DNA of 64,000 nt. Source: Piezodorus guildinii (Eukaryota; Arthropoda; Insecta; Hemiptera; Pentatomidae). The first letter of the stretch is position 1. The number at the start of each line of letters is the position of its first letter. The notes under the pieces are model-generated. The model had not been told where the DNA came from. It searched no databases and saw only the letters and a list, made by a program, of their open reading frames with translations. Shown piece by piece: positions 22,270-33,913 of the stretch. Both the position numbers and the translations under genes were made by a program. The DNA lies in contig CM041297.1 in the NCBI GenBank assembly GCA_023052935.1, forward strand, positions 93,217,521-93,281,520. Direction: 5' to 3'.

Positions 22270-22460
22270 CCTCTTCTTCCAATGGACAGGATACCTCTGA
22301 GGAGGTGATATAAGCATCTCCACAATATGTGGTTGGTAGCCTCGCCGACTTGCAGATTCTGATGAAGATGAAACTTCCTATCATGTGATATGTAGTTGTG
22401 AAGAGATAGGAAGATCCGATTTTACCATTTTGGTAATGACTATATTTCAGATCAGGGAAT
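22270..22460 (+). pseudogene. Non-LTR retrotransposon C-terminal zinc-knuckle relic
   Basis: The plus strand reads LRRRYKHLHNMWLVASPTCR and then DEDETSYHVICSC. This is the layout GHC..NRHL..MGL...P.CR.C...DET..H..C.C that ends the ORF2 of several non-LTR groups (family knowledge). A frame change separates the two parts. Confidence 0.55.
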
Positions 22461-22968
22461 AAGCAGGAGAAAAAAAAAAGGGGGGATAATACAAAATAGT
22501 GTTTATCTGTCTACAAATAAACGTCCAAGGAATGATATTTTTATCTAAAACGGGCTATAATATAGATTAATTTGAATGTACGCGAATACCTGAGGATTGA
22601 AGAACCTCTAGATGCCAAAAACTTTTTAATAATGTTATTCTTCATCCTACGAAAATTCTCAAACTACAGGAAACGTACTAGTCTATAAATTACTCACATT
22701 CAATTTTTTAAATAGATGCATCGGAACCGCTAAGAAAGACAATAGTCACCATTGAGTATTTAGTAATGATTTAAAAGGATCATTAATTATTTAGTGATGC
22801 CTAAATGAAGGAATAAATAGTGGTAAATTATTCATTAGCCGGGACATGAGCACAAGCCCTCGGCGTTGACTAATGTCAAGCCAGTGAGAACTAATCACAA
22901 CGATCCGGCCGAACAATAGGCAATGAATTTCAAAACGGAATTAGTGAAGGGGGTAGACGGCGTCTTAC

Positions 22969-23029
22969 CTTTAGCTCAGGAACCAAATGCCCATCGGAAC
23001 TCAAAGCCAACGCCCGAGACTTCTCACAC
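22969..23029 (-). CDS. Candidate small internal exon (61 bp), host gene, minus strand
   Basis: On the minus strand a good acceptor TTTTTGATTTCAG is followed by 61 bases and a consensus donor AAG/GTAAGA. Exactly one frame is open across it (one leading base, then CEKSRALALSSDGHLVPELK), ending in phase 0. GC content and residue choice contrast with the AT-rich surroundings. The flanking 22840-22968 is also GC-rich. The protein is not recognised. It lies on the same strand as, and upstream of, the candidate terminal exon at 17707-18005, with which its phase is compatible. Confidence 0.45.
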
Positions 23030-23162
23030 CTGAAATCAAAAATATCACATAACAGTCTTTGACGATAAAACATAAGAACAGCAATAAACATACATTTGTA
23101 TCTTAATTTTACAAAGTAATATTATGATGATAAAGTGATAGATAGAATTTCCTGAAGATTTT

Positions 23163-23395
23163 GTTAGTTTATTTAACATAATACTGCGGCTAGTCGGATG
23201 ATGTTACAGTAAGATTTGGACTATGCAAGTTCAATTAGATAAAGATCTTTAATGACTACCTGACATCACACAGGCTTGAAACCACCATTTTACGTTCCCT
23301 AGAAGGACAGCTTGATAAGATTACTTACTCTCTTCAAAATATCCTAGGCCTTCTGCCGGGTTTTATTTTCCGACCTTGTGCGTAAAAGGCTTATG
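23163..23395 (-). mobile_element. SINE-A (diverged copy)
   Basis: TTTATTTAACATAATACTGC, GGCTAGTCGGATGATG, TGACTACCTGACATCACACA and AGAAGGACAG appear in family order. The tRNA-like head is decayed. Confidence 0.75.
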
Positions 23396-23794
23396 AGATT
23401 GAGAGAAAAGACCCGAAATTAAATAGACATAGCATAGTTAAAAAGAAATAGCATAGTTTTTTCATAATACATTTTACAAAAATTAAATAGATTTGAGGTT
23501 CAAATAATAAATAGGAAGTAGATATTTCTTTTAAATAATATCTCTGCAACAAAAATAAATTGATAAATCTCAAAATTAGAATATTTTTTTAAAACATGTT
23601 TCCTTTTTAAATACCAAAAAACGTTTCTATTCATTATAATAAGTTGAATAAGAAAGAAAAGAAAAAAAAAAAAGCACCAATTGATAAGGTGCTGAGGTAA
23701 TTGCGGTAATCCTGTTGCGATCTAGTAGTAATTTTTTTTGAAGGGGGAATCACAAATTTTAAAAGTGAATTTTTTGAAAGTATCACTTTAATAT

Positions 23795-24425
23795 AACACT
23801 CAACTAGTTCCTCTTGAAACAGATTCGATACCTAGGCCTTATTCTTGACAAACTCCTAACTGGAATCCTCATACACGACTAAAACGCTATGAAACTGCTC
23901 GCCGTTTTAAGCTACTTCAACACTTTTGACAAACAGCCAAACCTTCCTACTTTACTACAAATGGCTCATCTGCACGACTATTATAAGACCAATCTGGACT
24001 TACGTAGAAGAGCTTGGAGCTCTACTAAACCATCAAATTCTTCCGCATCCATCCTTACAATCCAAAATCCTTCGTAAAATTCTCAACGCTTTTACTTGGT
24101 CACGAATAAACTCATCCAAAAAGACTTAATGTTTCCTTTGTTACTGATTTGCCCCGGACCAGGTATCAATCCTTTCATGACTCCATTCTCACTCCAATCC
24201 ACTAGTTTTAAACCACTCTTAATTTAAATTCCTAATAATCCTCCAAGCACCTGAAAAGGAGATGGTCCAGGGACCTTCTAGTTTAAATATTTTTAGAGTG
24301 CTTCCAATGGGAAGCTTCTCTACATGTTTTCATGTCATTGTATTATATGCTATTACATTTACTAGATGTATTTTTTTTAATGCACTTGCAAATATCAATA
24401 AAAATGATCAAAAAAAAATACCACA
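23795..24425 (+). pseudogene. Jockey-type RT C-terminus and 3' UTR relic
   Basis: Read across several frames: IRYLGLILDKLLTGILIHD, RRFKLLQHF, AIIRPIWTYVEELGA, and SSRIHPYNPKSFVKFSTL. These match in order the copy at 36970-37480. The 3' UTR (GAAAAGGAGATGG, GTGCTTCCAATGGGAAGCTT) also matches. The copy is diverged and broken, with no active site remaining. Confidence 0.7.
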
Positions 24426-25559
24426 TTACATCAAAAAAAGTGCGAGCAGAACCTTTCTTGCAATACTCATTGTAATTCACAATGTATAAAACAAAAAAAA
24501 ATTATAAGCGCGACGTAGATTACGTATGTCACGAGTTTAAAAAAACTCTAATCGAGCTCTATTGACAATTCGACTAAAAAAAAAGAAATTTTCATATTGG
24601 AAAAATACTTTCTATTTCAGCATTTATGAACATTAAATTTCAAAAGCTCTATGTCAATTATTATTCCTATTATGGTCAATATCTTTTGTAAATATATTGG
24701 AGTTCTAGCACTGGCTAGATTCTCCACTCAATGTGATGTATGTATGAGTGTGTGTATGTGTATATAGGTATTAGTGAATTCTTGACTTTATTGTATTGAT
24801 TATTGATTATTGTTTTCATCATTGTGTACATATTTTATTGTAATTTTATGCGTGTAAATTTGTATGAAATTGTAGAATATGTATCTTTCAGCATACTATT
24901 GATTCAAATTGGACAGATTGTCAATTTTATTCCAATAAAAAAAAATTATGGTCAATATAAAACATAAATATTTGATCCTAAAAAAAAGTAAACAGAACTA
25001 ATAAATAAACAAATTTATTATTAATTTTAAAGATCATTCAAGAGAAAAAACATAGATTTAATCCATTTTCTTTGATATTTTAAGTTTATTTCTCCGAGCT
25101 ATTACCATTTATCGTTTGGCGGAGATCTGTGAAAAGTTAGGCTTAGGTAAGAGAATTTGAAGAGTCAGTTGATAAAGTTAATACAAACAAATCAAATTAC
25201 TCCACGATTGAAATTGCATGATGAAACGAGATAATTAAATTGCATAAAGATAAAGCAGATTTGAGACCTATTATTAGTTATATTAGAGGATCCACAGACG
25301 CTCTGTCTAAATACCTTAAGCCAATGTATAACCAATGGTGAACACAGATAATCCCTATAAGATAAAAATGCATATGATCTTTTAAAAAAATTAAGGAATA
25401 TAAAAAACACAGGAAGATAACGTTTAAAAAAGATAAATTTAGCTTGAATATTGAAATATTGATTTACAAATATGTTAAAAAAACGAAATTACCAAAATTA
25501 ATATATTAACTAAACGAAATTAGCTACTATTCAAGTTAAAAAAAAAAAAAAAAACTGAA
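24426..25559. other. No gene recognised; possible retroposed 3' end near 24680-24945
   Basis: At 24927-24945 a TTCCAATAAAAAAAAATT sequence follows about 250 bp of less repetitive text with a TG-rich patch, which may be the 3' end of another retroposed transcript. The rest is AT-rich and empty. Confidence 0.35.
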
Positions 25560-25688
25560 GCAAACGAAGTGTGGCTGCCTTAATGAATCACTCTTTAATT
25601 TGCCTGATTGGTCGCGTGCTACAGCTTAAGCTTCTTTCAAGTGCAACGGCTTGGAACGGCGGAAAACCACGGCGAGACTGTAAGTATT
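25560..25688 (+). other. Candidate 5' exon or promoter-proximal island
   Basis: GC-rich for this window, with an inverted CCAAT-type motif (TGATTGGTC near 25605) and a strong donor-like GAGACT/GTAAGTATT at 25688/25689. There is no long open frame, so if real it would be a 5' non-coding exon. Support is limited to these signals. Confidence 0.25.
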
Positions 25689-26069
25689 TGCAAGTTTTTT
25701 ACAAGTACAAGAACAATGAAAAAAGAAAATTTAACACGGGATAATTTCAAGGAAAGCCGTCCTACGATTGTTAGCTCCTGTTAGTTATGGGACCATTGTA
25801 TGTTACTTTACATACTGGCCTTTAGGGATGAGCATTCGAAAGATTCATAAAGAGCGAGGAAGAGAGGAAAATCTATTTTTTAATAAAAAATTTAGATAAA
25901 TTTAAAAAAAATCTTACTTTCTTGATTAAATATTAAGTCATAAGCTACCCAATGTCAATTTTAGGCATTTCAGCTTGACTCAATTATGGGTTTTTAAATT
26001 TATCAATACACTAATTTTTAATAGTGTCATTTTATAGTAACACCACTTCTACTGCGTCATACTGGGCAG

Positions 26070-26230
26070 ACCCAGCCTCTATAAAGTGGGTTACCCATAA
26101 ATGAGGAAAAAAACCTGGCGGTGAGCGTGATCTCGGCCGAATCACCTCATTGCACGGCCGTTGGCCTAGAAAAAGTACGAATATCTATTGTACTGAGCCC
26201 AAGACCCTTCATGGGTTGTAGAAGTACAGG
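26070..26230 (+). repeat. Dispersed repeat shared with 11640-11740
   Basis: CTATAAAGT, AAACCTGGCGG, GTGATCTCGG, AATCACCTCATTGCAC appear in the same order as the minus strand of 11640-11740. It continues to a T-run at 26231. The family was not recognised. Confidence 0.45.
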
Positions 26231-26739
26231 TTTTTTTTTTTCTTTAAACAAGGGATGTGATGGTTTTCACTTCTTTTGTTTGTTAACCTTTTATACTTCC
26301 GTTTCGCCGAATCTCTATTCTATTGGAACTTAAAAGCATAAATTAAACAAACAAATGAGGAGCACGAACAAAACAAATAGCAATCATAGCATGGCATCGA
26401 TTAAATAAACAAATATTTGCAGTCTCAGGAAATTGTATGTTTACTTAGGAATAGAACGGAAGAGGAATATCTGAAAGAACATAGATAAAATATTGTTCAG
26501 GGGAGAGAATTCAACCAGTTGTTTGTTTCCGAGCCAAACATTGTCTCATAAATAGATATTATAGACTATCCATATTTTTACTGTAAGCGTTTTTGTAAAA
26601 TATACATTATGTACAATTACACATATACATTTACCCAATGAATGTTTAAATCTAATAAAAAAATATTTATCGAATGAATAGTAACCGTAGTTTAAATGAA
26701 CAATTAAAATCAGCAGTCTCAGTTATTTGTAAAAAATGA

Positions 26740-26885
26740 TTAGTACCTGTTTTTATTAATCATAATAGTCTCCATTGTTTTTAAAACATTTCTGCCAACA
26801 TGTAAGTAGACAGCTTTTCTATACTCTCTGAATAAAATTTGGAATCCTTAAAATTATAAATTCCGAAAACCGATTTTTTAAGTCT
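26740..26885 (-). pseudogene. mariner transposase C-terminal relic
   Basis: The minus strand reads SCLLTCWQKCFKNNGDYYD, matching the W.KC....GDYF block that ends mariner transposases (family knowledge). Stops follow. The N-terminal part lies at 27700-28270 on the same strand, and a Jockey RT fragment in the opposite orientation lies between them. Confidence 0.6.
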
Positions 26886-26927
26886 CTTTGATCAATAAAT
26901 TGTTGTGCTACAATTGTCTCATCCAGG

Positions 26928-27350
26928 AATAATTATCTAAAACTTCCCATCATAAATCATCCACCTCCTTGAATCCTATCTCAGCAATAGATCATTTTTC
27001 AAAACAATTCACAATACCGAATCTTTGATCCACTACTTTACAGCTGGTCTTCCTCAGGGCACCTGCCTTTCCCCTATCCTATTTAACCTATACATCTCTG
27101 ACCTCTCATCACATCTATCCCTAGAACGATCCCTATACGATGATGACACAGCTATTTATACTGATCTTAATCTTCAGATAGGATCGATAAAATAACCAAG
27201 AGGTTACAGGCACTTCTTAAAAAAAATCATCAGTTGTTTTTCAAAATGGAAGATTCAAATCAATGACCACAAACCCCAGGCAGTAATTTTTACAAAAAAA
27301 GGCCTTCAGTTGCAAAAACCATTGTTATGAACGGAACCACTGTCCGTCAA
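26928..27350 (+). pseudogene. Jockey-type RT domain fragment
   Basis: The plus strand reads SYLSNRSFFKTIHNTESL, then HYFTAGLPQGTCLSPILFNL and the degenerate active site YDDDTAIYTDLNLQ (about 27139-27180), then FSKWKIQIN. This is the central RT domain of the Jockey family whose 3' ends occur elsewhere in the window. The active site Y-A-D-D is altered to Y-D-D-D, and frames break on both sides. It lies between two parts of a mariner relic. Confidence 0.75.
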
Positions 27351-27689
27351 CCCATTCATTCAAAACATTTGTGATAAAAAGATTACCCTAAAACGTTATA
27401 CACATAAACACATTTACATTTAGGTAAGATAATTAACTTGAGTATAAACATGTATTAGTTTAGCATACACAAATGAAATCAATAGTTTCTTATCTGCCTT
27501 ATTTACATTATGTTAAATAATAATTTGTTTTGTTAATTACTTTAAAGCTTTTTATGGTGTAGGTTTTTTTCCTACTGTTTTAATAGTAACTTAGACTATA
27601 ATAACCATTAATAAACCCCTACTGTAAATATCACTTAAGTGTAACATGCAATTGGTGTATGTTACATGTTTAAAGTTTTAGGCTTGTGA

Positions 27690-28270
27690 CCACATGTAAA
27701 AGTATTGAAAAAATAAGTATCTAAAACATAAAATTTTGTGCTACTTCTTGGTCGATTTACAGTCCAGAACATCTACTACTATCGTAGAAAATTCATTTTT
27801 CATCGCAAGAAACAATTCTAGAAGGAAATGGATAGACGTTTCTATAAACGAGTTAAGTACATTTCAAAATTTGAACAATTTTTTTTCGAGGATATTATGA
27901 GTTAGTATATTATGAGTTTCTACACCTTTCCAATCGCCTTGAGGTGGCCATCGATGGTCAATTTGCTTACATTAAGTTTCCCTGCAAATTCTAGAACAAT
28001 CGACCTTGGAACATCTTAAACCAAAACACACATCATCATCAAGGGAAGAAGTCCTTCCACGACCTTTTTTGTCTTCCAGGCCACAATCTCGCTCTCGATT
28101 TTTTTATTTTATTTATTATTATTTTTTGTTCTTAGTACACTCACTAATAATCCAATGGCCTCACGCTTCATTAATGTTCAAGTCACGCTTTGACATCTTA
28201 GTACAGACAGCATTATTTACAAAAGATAAGAAAATATTTTATTTTGTGAGAGGAATAATCATAAATTGGA
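27690..28270 (-). pseudogene. mariner transposase N-terminal and DD-domain relic
   Basis: On the minus strand the following are readable across frame changes and stops: NINEA.GHW near 28150-28180, GLEDKKGRGRTSSLDDD (the hinge with a GRP-like motif), KLNVSKLTIDGHLKAIGKV (second helix-turn-helix, about 27930-27985), and CDEK.IFYDSS (27781-27807), where mariner has CDEKWI.YDN around its second catalytic Asp. The Trp is a stop here. Terminal inverted repeats were not found. Confidence 0.7.
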
Positions 28271-29070
28271 AAAATCCATAAAAAGTAAAAAATATAGAGT
28301 GGTATATAAAGAAAAACCTAAATTCTGCATTATTTTTTAGAAAACCCAATAATATTCGAGCATGGAGAATATTCAGAGCGCTAAATCACATTCATCCTTT
28401 TGATTTCTGGACCAACTATTAAGATAAAGTAAGAAATGTTTGTCTAAATATTTGACTAACAAAGACTGTAGAAGTCAATGAAATAGTAGAGACTGGTGTT
28501 TTTTTGTTGTTTTGTTTTTCTGATCCTCTTTATTGTTAAAAACTCAAAACAAAGAAAACAATATTGCAAAAAATTTAGTACAACAGTATAGGCCTTATCC
28601 GAACTGACGCTACCTTTGAGGCACTTAAGACACCGGTGATTTAGAGAGGAGCCTATTCTACTATCGTTATAAATAAAAAATGCGAGAAATTTCGAGAGTT
28701 GAAATTTGTAAATCGATTAATATATATCATTTTCGAAAAAGTCTGTGAAACGCATAATAATTTCTTTCAAAAAAGACAAACAGTTTATCTTCAATAAGTT
28801 TGATATTTTATAAAATCACACTGGACGAACATGAATGTTTATTATCATGGGCGTTTGTGGCGTATTTAAACTAATTAATTGCAAAATAGGTATACGCTTT
28901 ATAATTACGTTAATTGTATATAAGATATGCATTTTAAAACAAAATATAGTTAAAATTACATTAAAATAATTATACAAATACTATAACAGCGAGTTATATT
29001 ATTTTTATCGTATATAACTATCTTTTTTTACTAACCTGATAAACATAGACCTCATCTTTTCTACCCGCAG
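28271..29070. other. AT-rich DNA, nothing recognised
   Basis: No feature is supported. A polypyrimidine tract and AG at 29055-29070 precede the candidate exon described next. Confidence 0.45.
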
Positions 29071-29163
29071 AGCTAGTGAAAACTTTCTATCGGGTTGGGA
29101 CCGACTGAAGAGTTCCGTCTCTTGGGAACATCTCGGCTCCTCTCACTTTTATCTTCCCCACTC
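29071..29163 (+). CDS. Candidate exon (93 bp), plus strand
   Basis: The strong acceptor-like CATCTTTTCTACCCGCAG ends at 29070. One frame is open (one leading base, then ASENFLSGWDRLKSSVSW and WEHLGSSHFYLPHS). A weaker donor-like CTC/GTAAAG follows. Composition is coding-like, but length is short and no family was recognised. It could equally be a retroelement remnant. Confidence 0.25.
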
Positions 29164-30064
29164 GTAAAGGATTTTAATTGCAGCAATCAAAAGATTTCTT
29201 TAGAGCTTCCAATAATCATAAATTACGAGGCAGAAAAAATGCTTTTGTTTGTTTTATTTAGAAAGGTAACGGGTTATCTTATTGTAACTTTTGACAGTGA
29301 TCGTTTTCGTTTAGCTCTGATTATTGAACTGGAAACATGAAACTGATACTAAACGGTGATTATAGCATTATTAAAAATATAACTCGTGCTAATTTGTATC
29401 GATGTATGAAATGAATGAATATGCTAATGAAATGGCATCCAAATATACCAATGTACCAACTCAGCTTTCTCGTCAAAATGAGTAAAGGATGTTAAGGACT
29501 TCTCGACTTTTTCTCTGATCACGTTTGTTCAAGGATACTCCATGAACAAGAGGAAATATTACAATTAAAATTTACAATGAATTCTTAATCACCAGGCTTC
29601 ACCATTTTGGGTCCTTCATTTTGTTGGAAAGTGAATGCACAGTATCAGTCATGAATAAATGCATCAAGGAAAAATGTAAGTGATGGGACAATGGCAGTCT
29701 ACAACATAATAACCTGTGAGTAGAATTATGGGTCACGGGCCAGCCACCACAAGTAACAGTTCAAGCCACAACAAGCACATATTCAGAATTTAGTATAAAA
29801 TTCATGTTACACCCAACTTATCATTCTATTGTTAAATGTCGATCATTTTCATTGTCAAAAACTAATTAAAATTAAATATTGTAAAAATAAGCTATTATAT
29901 ATTAAAAACCACAAGAAATACAGTTAACACAAAATTCATAAACTATTTGTGATGCATGGGACAATATTCATAAGGAAAAAATTAAAATGAATAGCCGGGA
30001 TCTCAAAACAACGTTATGTAACCTAGATACTCCATAACTACGTCTCCAAAAATCCATTTCCATT
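29164..30064. other. No gene recognised
   Basis: AT-rich DNA with a 75-codon plus-strand frame continuing to 29340 that showed no recognisable motif. Confidence 0.4.
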
Positions 30065-30335
30065 AAGACACGTTTTCTTGCCGAGCCAGTTAGAATGGTT
30101 CATGTTTCTGAGGTATACAATGTGGTGCTTTCAACGAATAAATGGAAGAGCCTCATGCATTGTCGAAAATAGTGCTTTACCATGTACCACGTGGAAGGAG
30201 TTCGCCCGGAAAAGTGATTGGTGGAAGGGCTACATGAGGATATGGCGGCTAGGTGACTTCAGGAGGAAGATTGGCAGGACAAAGAGAAATGGCGGAATAG
30301 CTTATTAGGATACGACATATATCCTTGAGTCGTAA
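30065..30335 (+). pseudogene. RTE-type C-terminal relic
   Basis: Across two frames the plus strand gives EPVRMVHVSEVYN, then WWKGYMRIW / EGLHEDMAA and LQEEDWQDKEKWRNSLLGYD. This has the D.W....RW...V layout that terminates RTE-type ORF2 proteins. It is followed by (A/T)-rich text. The assignment is tentative because only the last 80 codons or so are left. Confidence 0.45.
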
Positions 30336-30971
30336 TAAAGACGTTTATACAATGAATTATATACCATCACATTTACTCATAGAGGGTAAAACAGGATCGC
30401 TGGAAGGAAATTTTATTATTATTATGTATCTTTCTTTTTTTCTTTTTTATTATTATATATGTTAGAGATTTGATATTGAAGCAGAGTGTCATATAGTTGC
30501 TTATAGTTGTCATGTTGTGATGATTAATATATATTTTTTTATATACAATATTTTATATTTCAATTAATATGAGAGATCAGCGAGAAAATGAAAAAAAAAA
30601 AAAAAAAAAGAAAGGAGAAAAATAATTTAGAAAATAAAATGTTTAAAAGAAAATATATATAAAAGAAAAAAAAACATTAATCTTTTTTTTTTGTGTATTG
30701 TATGTTAAGATTGTATCTTAAAAATTGCCCAATAAGAAAAAAAAAGTAAGCTGTGTAAATAGCAACCCAATTAAGTTCAACATCGCTTATTTAATCAAGT
30801 GTATCTCTATCTGGTTAAAAAAACGTATACTTTCTGAAAGTTCTATATTTTCAATTATTTTTCAAAACATATATTGTTATCTGCGTCTCTTAGTCGTCTT
30901 TAGGGTATTTTATAACAAAATTAAATAAAAATGGAAAAATAAATAAATAAAAAAAAAAAAAAATGAAAACA

Positions 30972-31130
30972 TAGTGGCCGCCAGTTGGATGGCCGGTCTT
31001 ACATACCCAAGGAAAGAAGTGAGGGAATCCCCATTTAATTATATACTTGAAAAAGTCCCTCTGACCTGATTCGAACTTAAAACCTTCGACATAATAGACT
31101 AGCGGGCTAACAGCTCTGCCACAAACTTTC
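30972..31130 (-). mobile_element. SINE-B (partial, diverged)
   Basis: GTGGC(C/G)GCCA, CTTACATACC, CCCATTTAATTATAT, AAAAAGTCCCTCTG and TTCGAACTTAAAACCTTCGA occur in the same order as in the SINE-B copies at 33655 and 44007. Only the head and middle are retained. Confidence 0.7.
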
Positions 31131-32989
31131 CTTTTTATTTTATTTTTAAGAAGTTAATTTTTTTTTTTTTTTATTGATAGATAATTATATAGTATTTTAT
31201 TTTAATTTTATAAAACTTCCATTATTAGCGTCATTAAATTCTTAAAAAGATGTAATTGGTTTAATACGCAAATTGTTTCATGAAATTTTTAATGAAACAA
31301 TATATTATATAATTTATAGTAAAGATATTTTACAACTGTGCCTCTTAGAAGCATATGGTGCGATGCGGCTGAACCCACACACGGACATATGGAAATGGTT
31401 TACATGACCTTTCCATAAATAATAGTAAAACTCTCAAGTGCCCACCGGGCTTGTTCTTTTTATGGGGCATAAAATTCAAGCGTTTCTACTTAAAGGTATT
31501 TTTAGACATTTCACTCGACAAAAATAATACTAACATCCTTTTTTACTCCATTGTTTAATAAATTCAGTCAATATACATCAACTAAAGATCTGCAAAATTT
31601 TTAGGTCAAATCAAAAATTGAAGGACAAAACTAATTGTAAAATACATAAAATATTCGATTCTCAATTTGACGTCAAACCGCCCGAAAAATATTTACGATG
31701 ATTATAATATTATTTATAAAAATAAATAAAACTAAAATTTTATTATTATTTTTCAAATAATAAATAATATTTCTTTTAACCTTAGGTTGATTAGTTAAGT
31801 CAAAAACTATATGGTTTTTAAATCACGACAGCCCGAAAGGTATATCATTTAAATGATTCTAAGGAAAGTTTTTCGAAATATATAACCGGGATAAATCTAG
31901 GTATTTGACCGAGAAAGCGGCGGTAGTTCTTACTATGTGATTCCCGTGGTTTAAGTTCTCGGATAAAAATGAAGTATGGGACAGTTAGGGGATGAAGTTC
32001 TCCGGGTAAAGTCCCAAGGCAAAGATGGACTTTGTACCCTCTAAAATCCTACTTTATCGTGGTTATCATAATATAGGAGATCATAGATTTTATGTATATT
32101 TTATAAACTAACATTATGAAAGATAAGTAGAAGAAGCAGGAAAAAGGAATATCAGAATTTATAAACCCATTTTCTCAAAAATTCACTTACGATAAAATCT
32201 AAGCAATGACATAAAGAATTGATGATCAGTGATTGTTAATACAAAAAGCCCATGCATGTGGCCACTTGTTTAGATCTCGAAAGAAACAAATGAAAAATTG
32301 ATAATTAAATTCCTACATATATTTATATTGCTTGTATCACAGATTAACGTTTTATACCTTTCATGTAATAATTTTCTTTTAAAAAAGCACATAATTGTTT
32401 GTTAAGTAATTATTATAAGATCCTTATTATTTAAAATCATTTAGAGATGACGTTACCAGTATTAAAGAAAAATCTCCCCCATTCTCAAAATCACCACTAA
32501 AATGAATAAAAACTACTCAAAAGTTATTATAATGTTCTAATTTGTAAAGCCTCACACAAAGTTAAATTTCACCAATTCGAATATGGCCTGGACGATTGAA
32601 TTTTATACCGCGCCTTACAATCAATTGCCGACTTCCAACACTAGCTAACATAATTGCTAACCTATAAAATTATCATAAAAAATAATAATTAACATGAGCT
32701 ATTAAGGAATTCCCTCAAAATCGGCCTCCATCCCAAAAAAATCCTCAAGGATCCATCGCTAATTTTGTTTCATAAATGAAGTGCCCTATTAACTGCCGTA
32801 AGTAAACTGCAGTAACTAGATAAAAATAGATTATTTTATTTTTCATTCAAACAGTCATAAATTTGTTATGCATCTTCAATAGAAAAGATAATCAAGCATA
32901 ATAAAATTAAGAAATGCAGTTTTTTTTTTTTTGTTATGTTTTTTTTACAGCTTTTACAATATTAGTGATTCAATCGTTCAATAATAAGC
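31131..32989. other. AT-rich DNA, nothing recognised
   Basis: Slightly GC-richer patches at about 31330-31450 and 31900-32050 carry no recognisable coding or repeat signal. Confidence 0.45.
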
Positions 32990-33140
32990 TGTACGCTCTG
33001 AATTGCGTGAACTGTTTAATCCGGCAGTGCGTTCCAGGATTATATGCCTGTCCAAATTAAGGCCTCATGTGGACAGAACAATACGGTTCGACGTACATTA
33101 AATACAAAATTTACCCATGCATATAGATGTATTTTACAGT
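32990..33140 (-). pseudogene. Possible non-LTR C-terminal relic
   Basis: The minus strand contains RTVLFCPHEA and a frame-shifted SWNALPD..., resembling the LWNSLP block at 1437-1700 and 47780-48120. Very short and weak. Confidence 0.3.
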
Positions 33141-33654
33141 GGAATCTACGGTTATGTGACAATAATGAAACCAATATACAATATTTTGTAATTCATAATT
33201 AATCGATTACATATATATTTTCCAAGTATTGAGATTACTCAATCTCAAGAGCCTTCCAGAAGATTCAGAATCTTTTCTTTCCAGAGGAAAAAAGTGGGAA
33301 AAACTATCGGAGAAGAGACCGCGTAATCAATGAAGCAATACTTGACCCCATAACACACCGCCCCAAGCCACAATATTAGTGTCTTTATAGCCAACAGGGA
33401 TTGTCCTCTAACAACCGAGGTCGTTATACCCAAGTGTACACTATCTCCATTATTTGAACAATTTATTTACTCAAACGGAGGACTGAGACGGCTTGATATT
33501 ATTTACTTTATTTTCTATTGAATTACTTCTTCTATACATAACAAACTTTTCAATTTAATTCAATTTAAAAAAATCAATGTTACGTACTTAATTAATTATA
33601 TTAATAATATTTTAATTTAAATTATTTTTTTCTTAGACTTAGACCACTTAGACC

Positions 33655-33913
33655 AAGTGGTGTGATCACTCTATAGAATATACTCACCGCGTTTCTCAAT
33701 GAAATCTTATAGGGTAGGGGTCATCACTCCCTGCACCTATTTTTGTGAGTGGCCACAAGTAGGCTGACGGGTCTCACATACCTGGGGGATAGACTGTGAG
33801 TTAAATTAAATCTCCATTTAATTATATGCTTATAAAAGTCCCTCCGGGACTGGGATTCGAACTCAGAACCTTTGATGGACGAGACTAGTGCCCTAGCCAC
33901 TCAGCCTCGGGCC
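33655..33913 (-). mobile_element. SINE-B (tRNA-derived)
   Basis: The minus-strand head reads GGCCCGAGGCTGAGTGGCTA (box A region) and GAGTTCGAATCCCAGTCCC (box B), then AATTAAATGGAGATTTAA, TGTGAGACCCGTCAGCC and the family tail. The Ser/Leu-type GCTGAGTGG motif suggests a class II tRNA ancestor. Confidence 0.85.
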
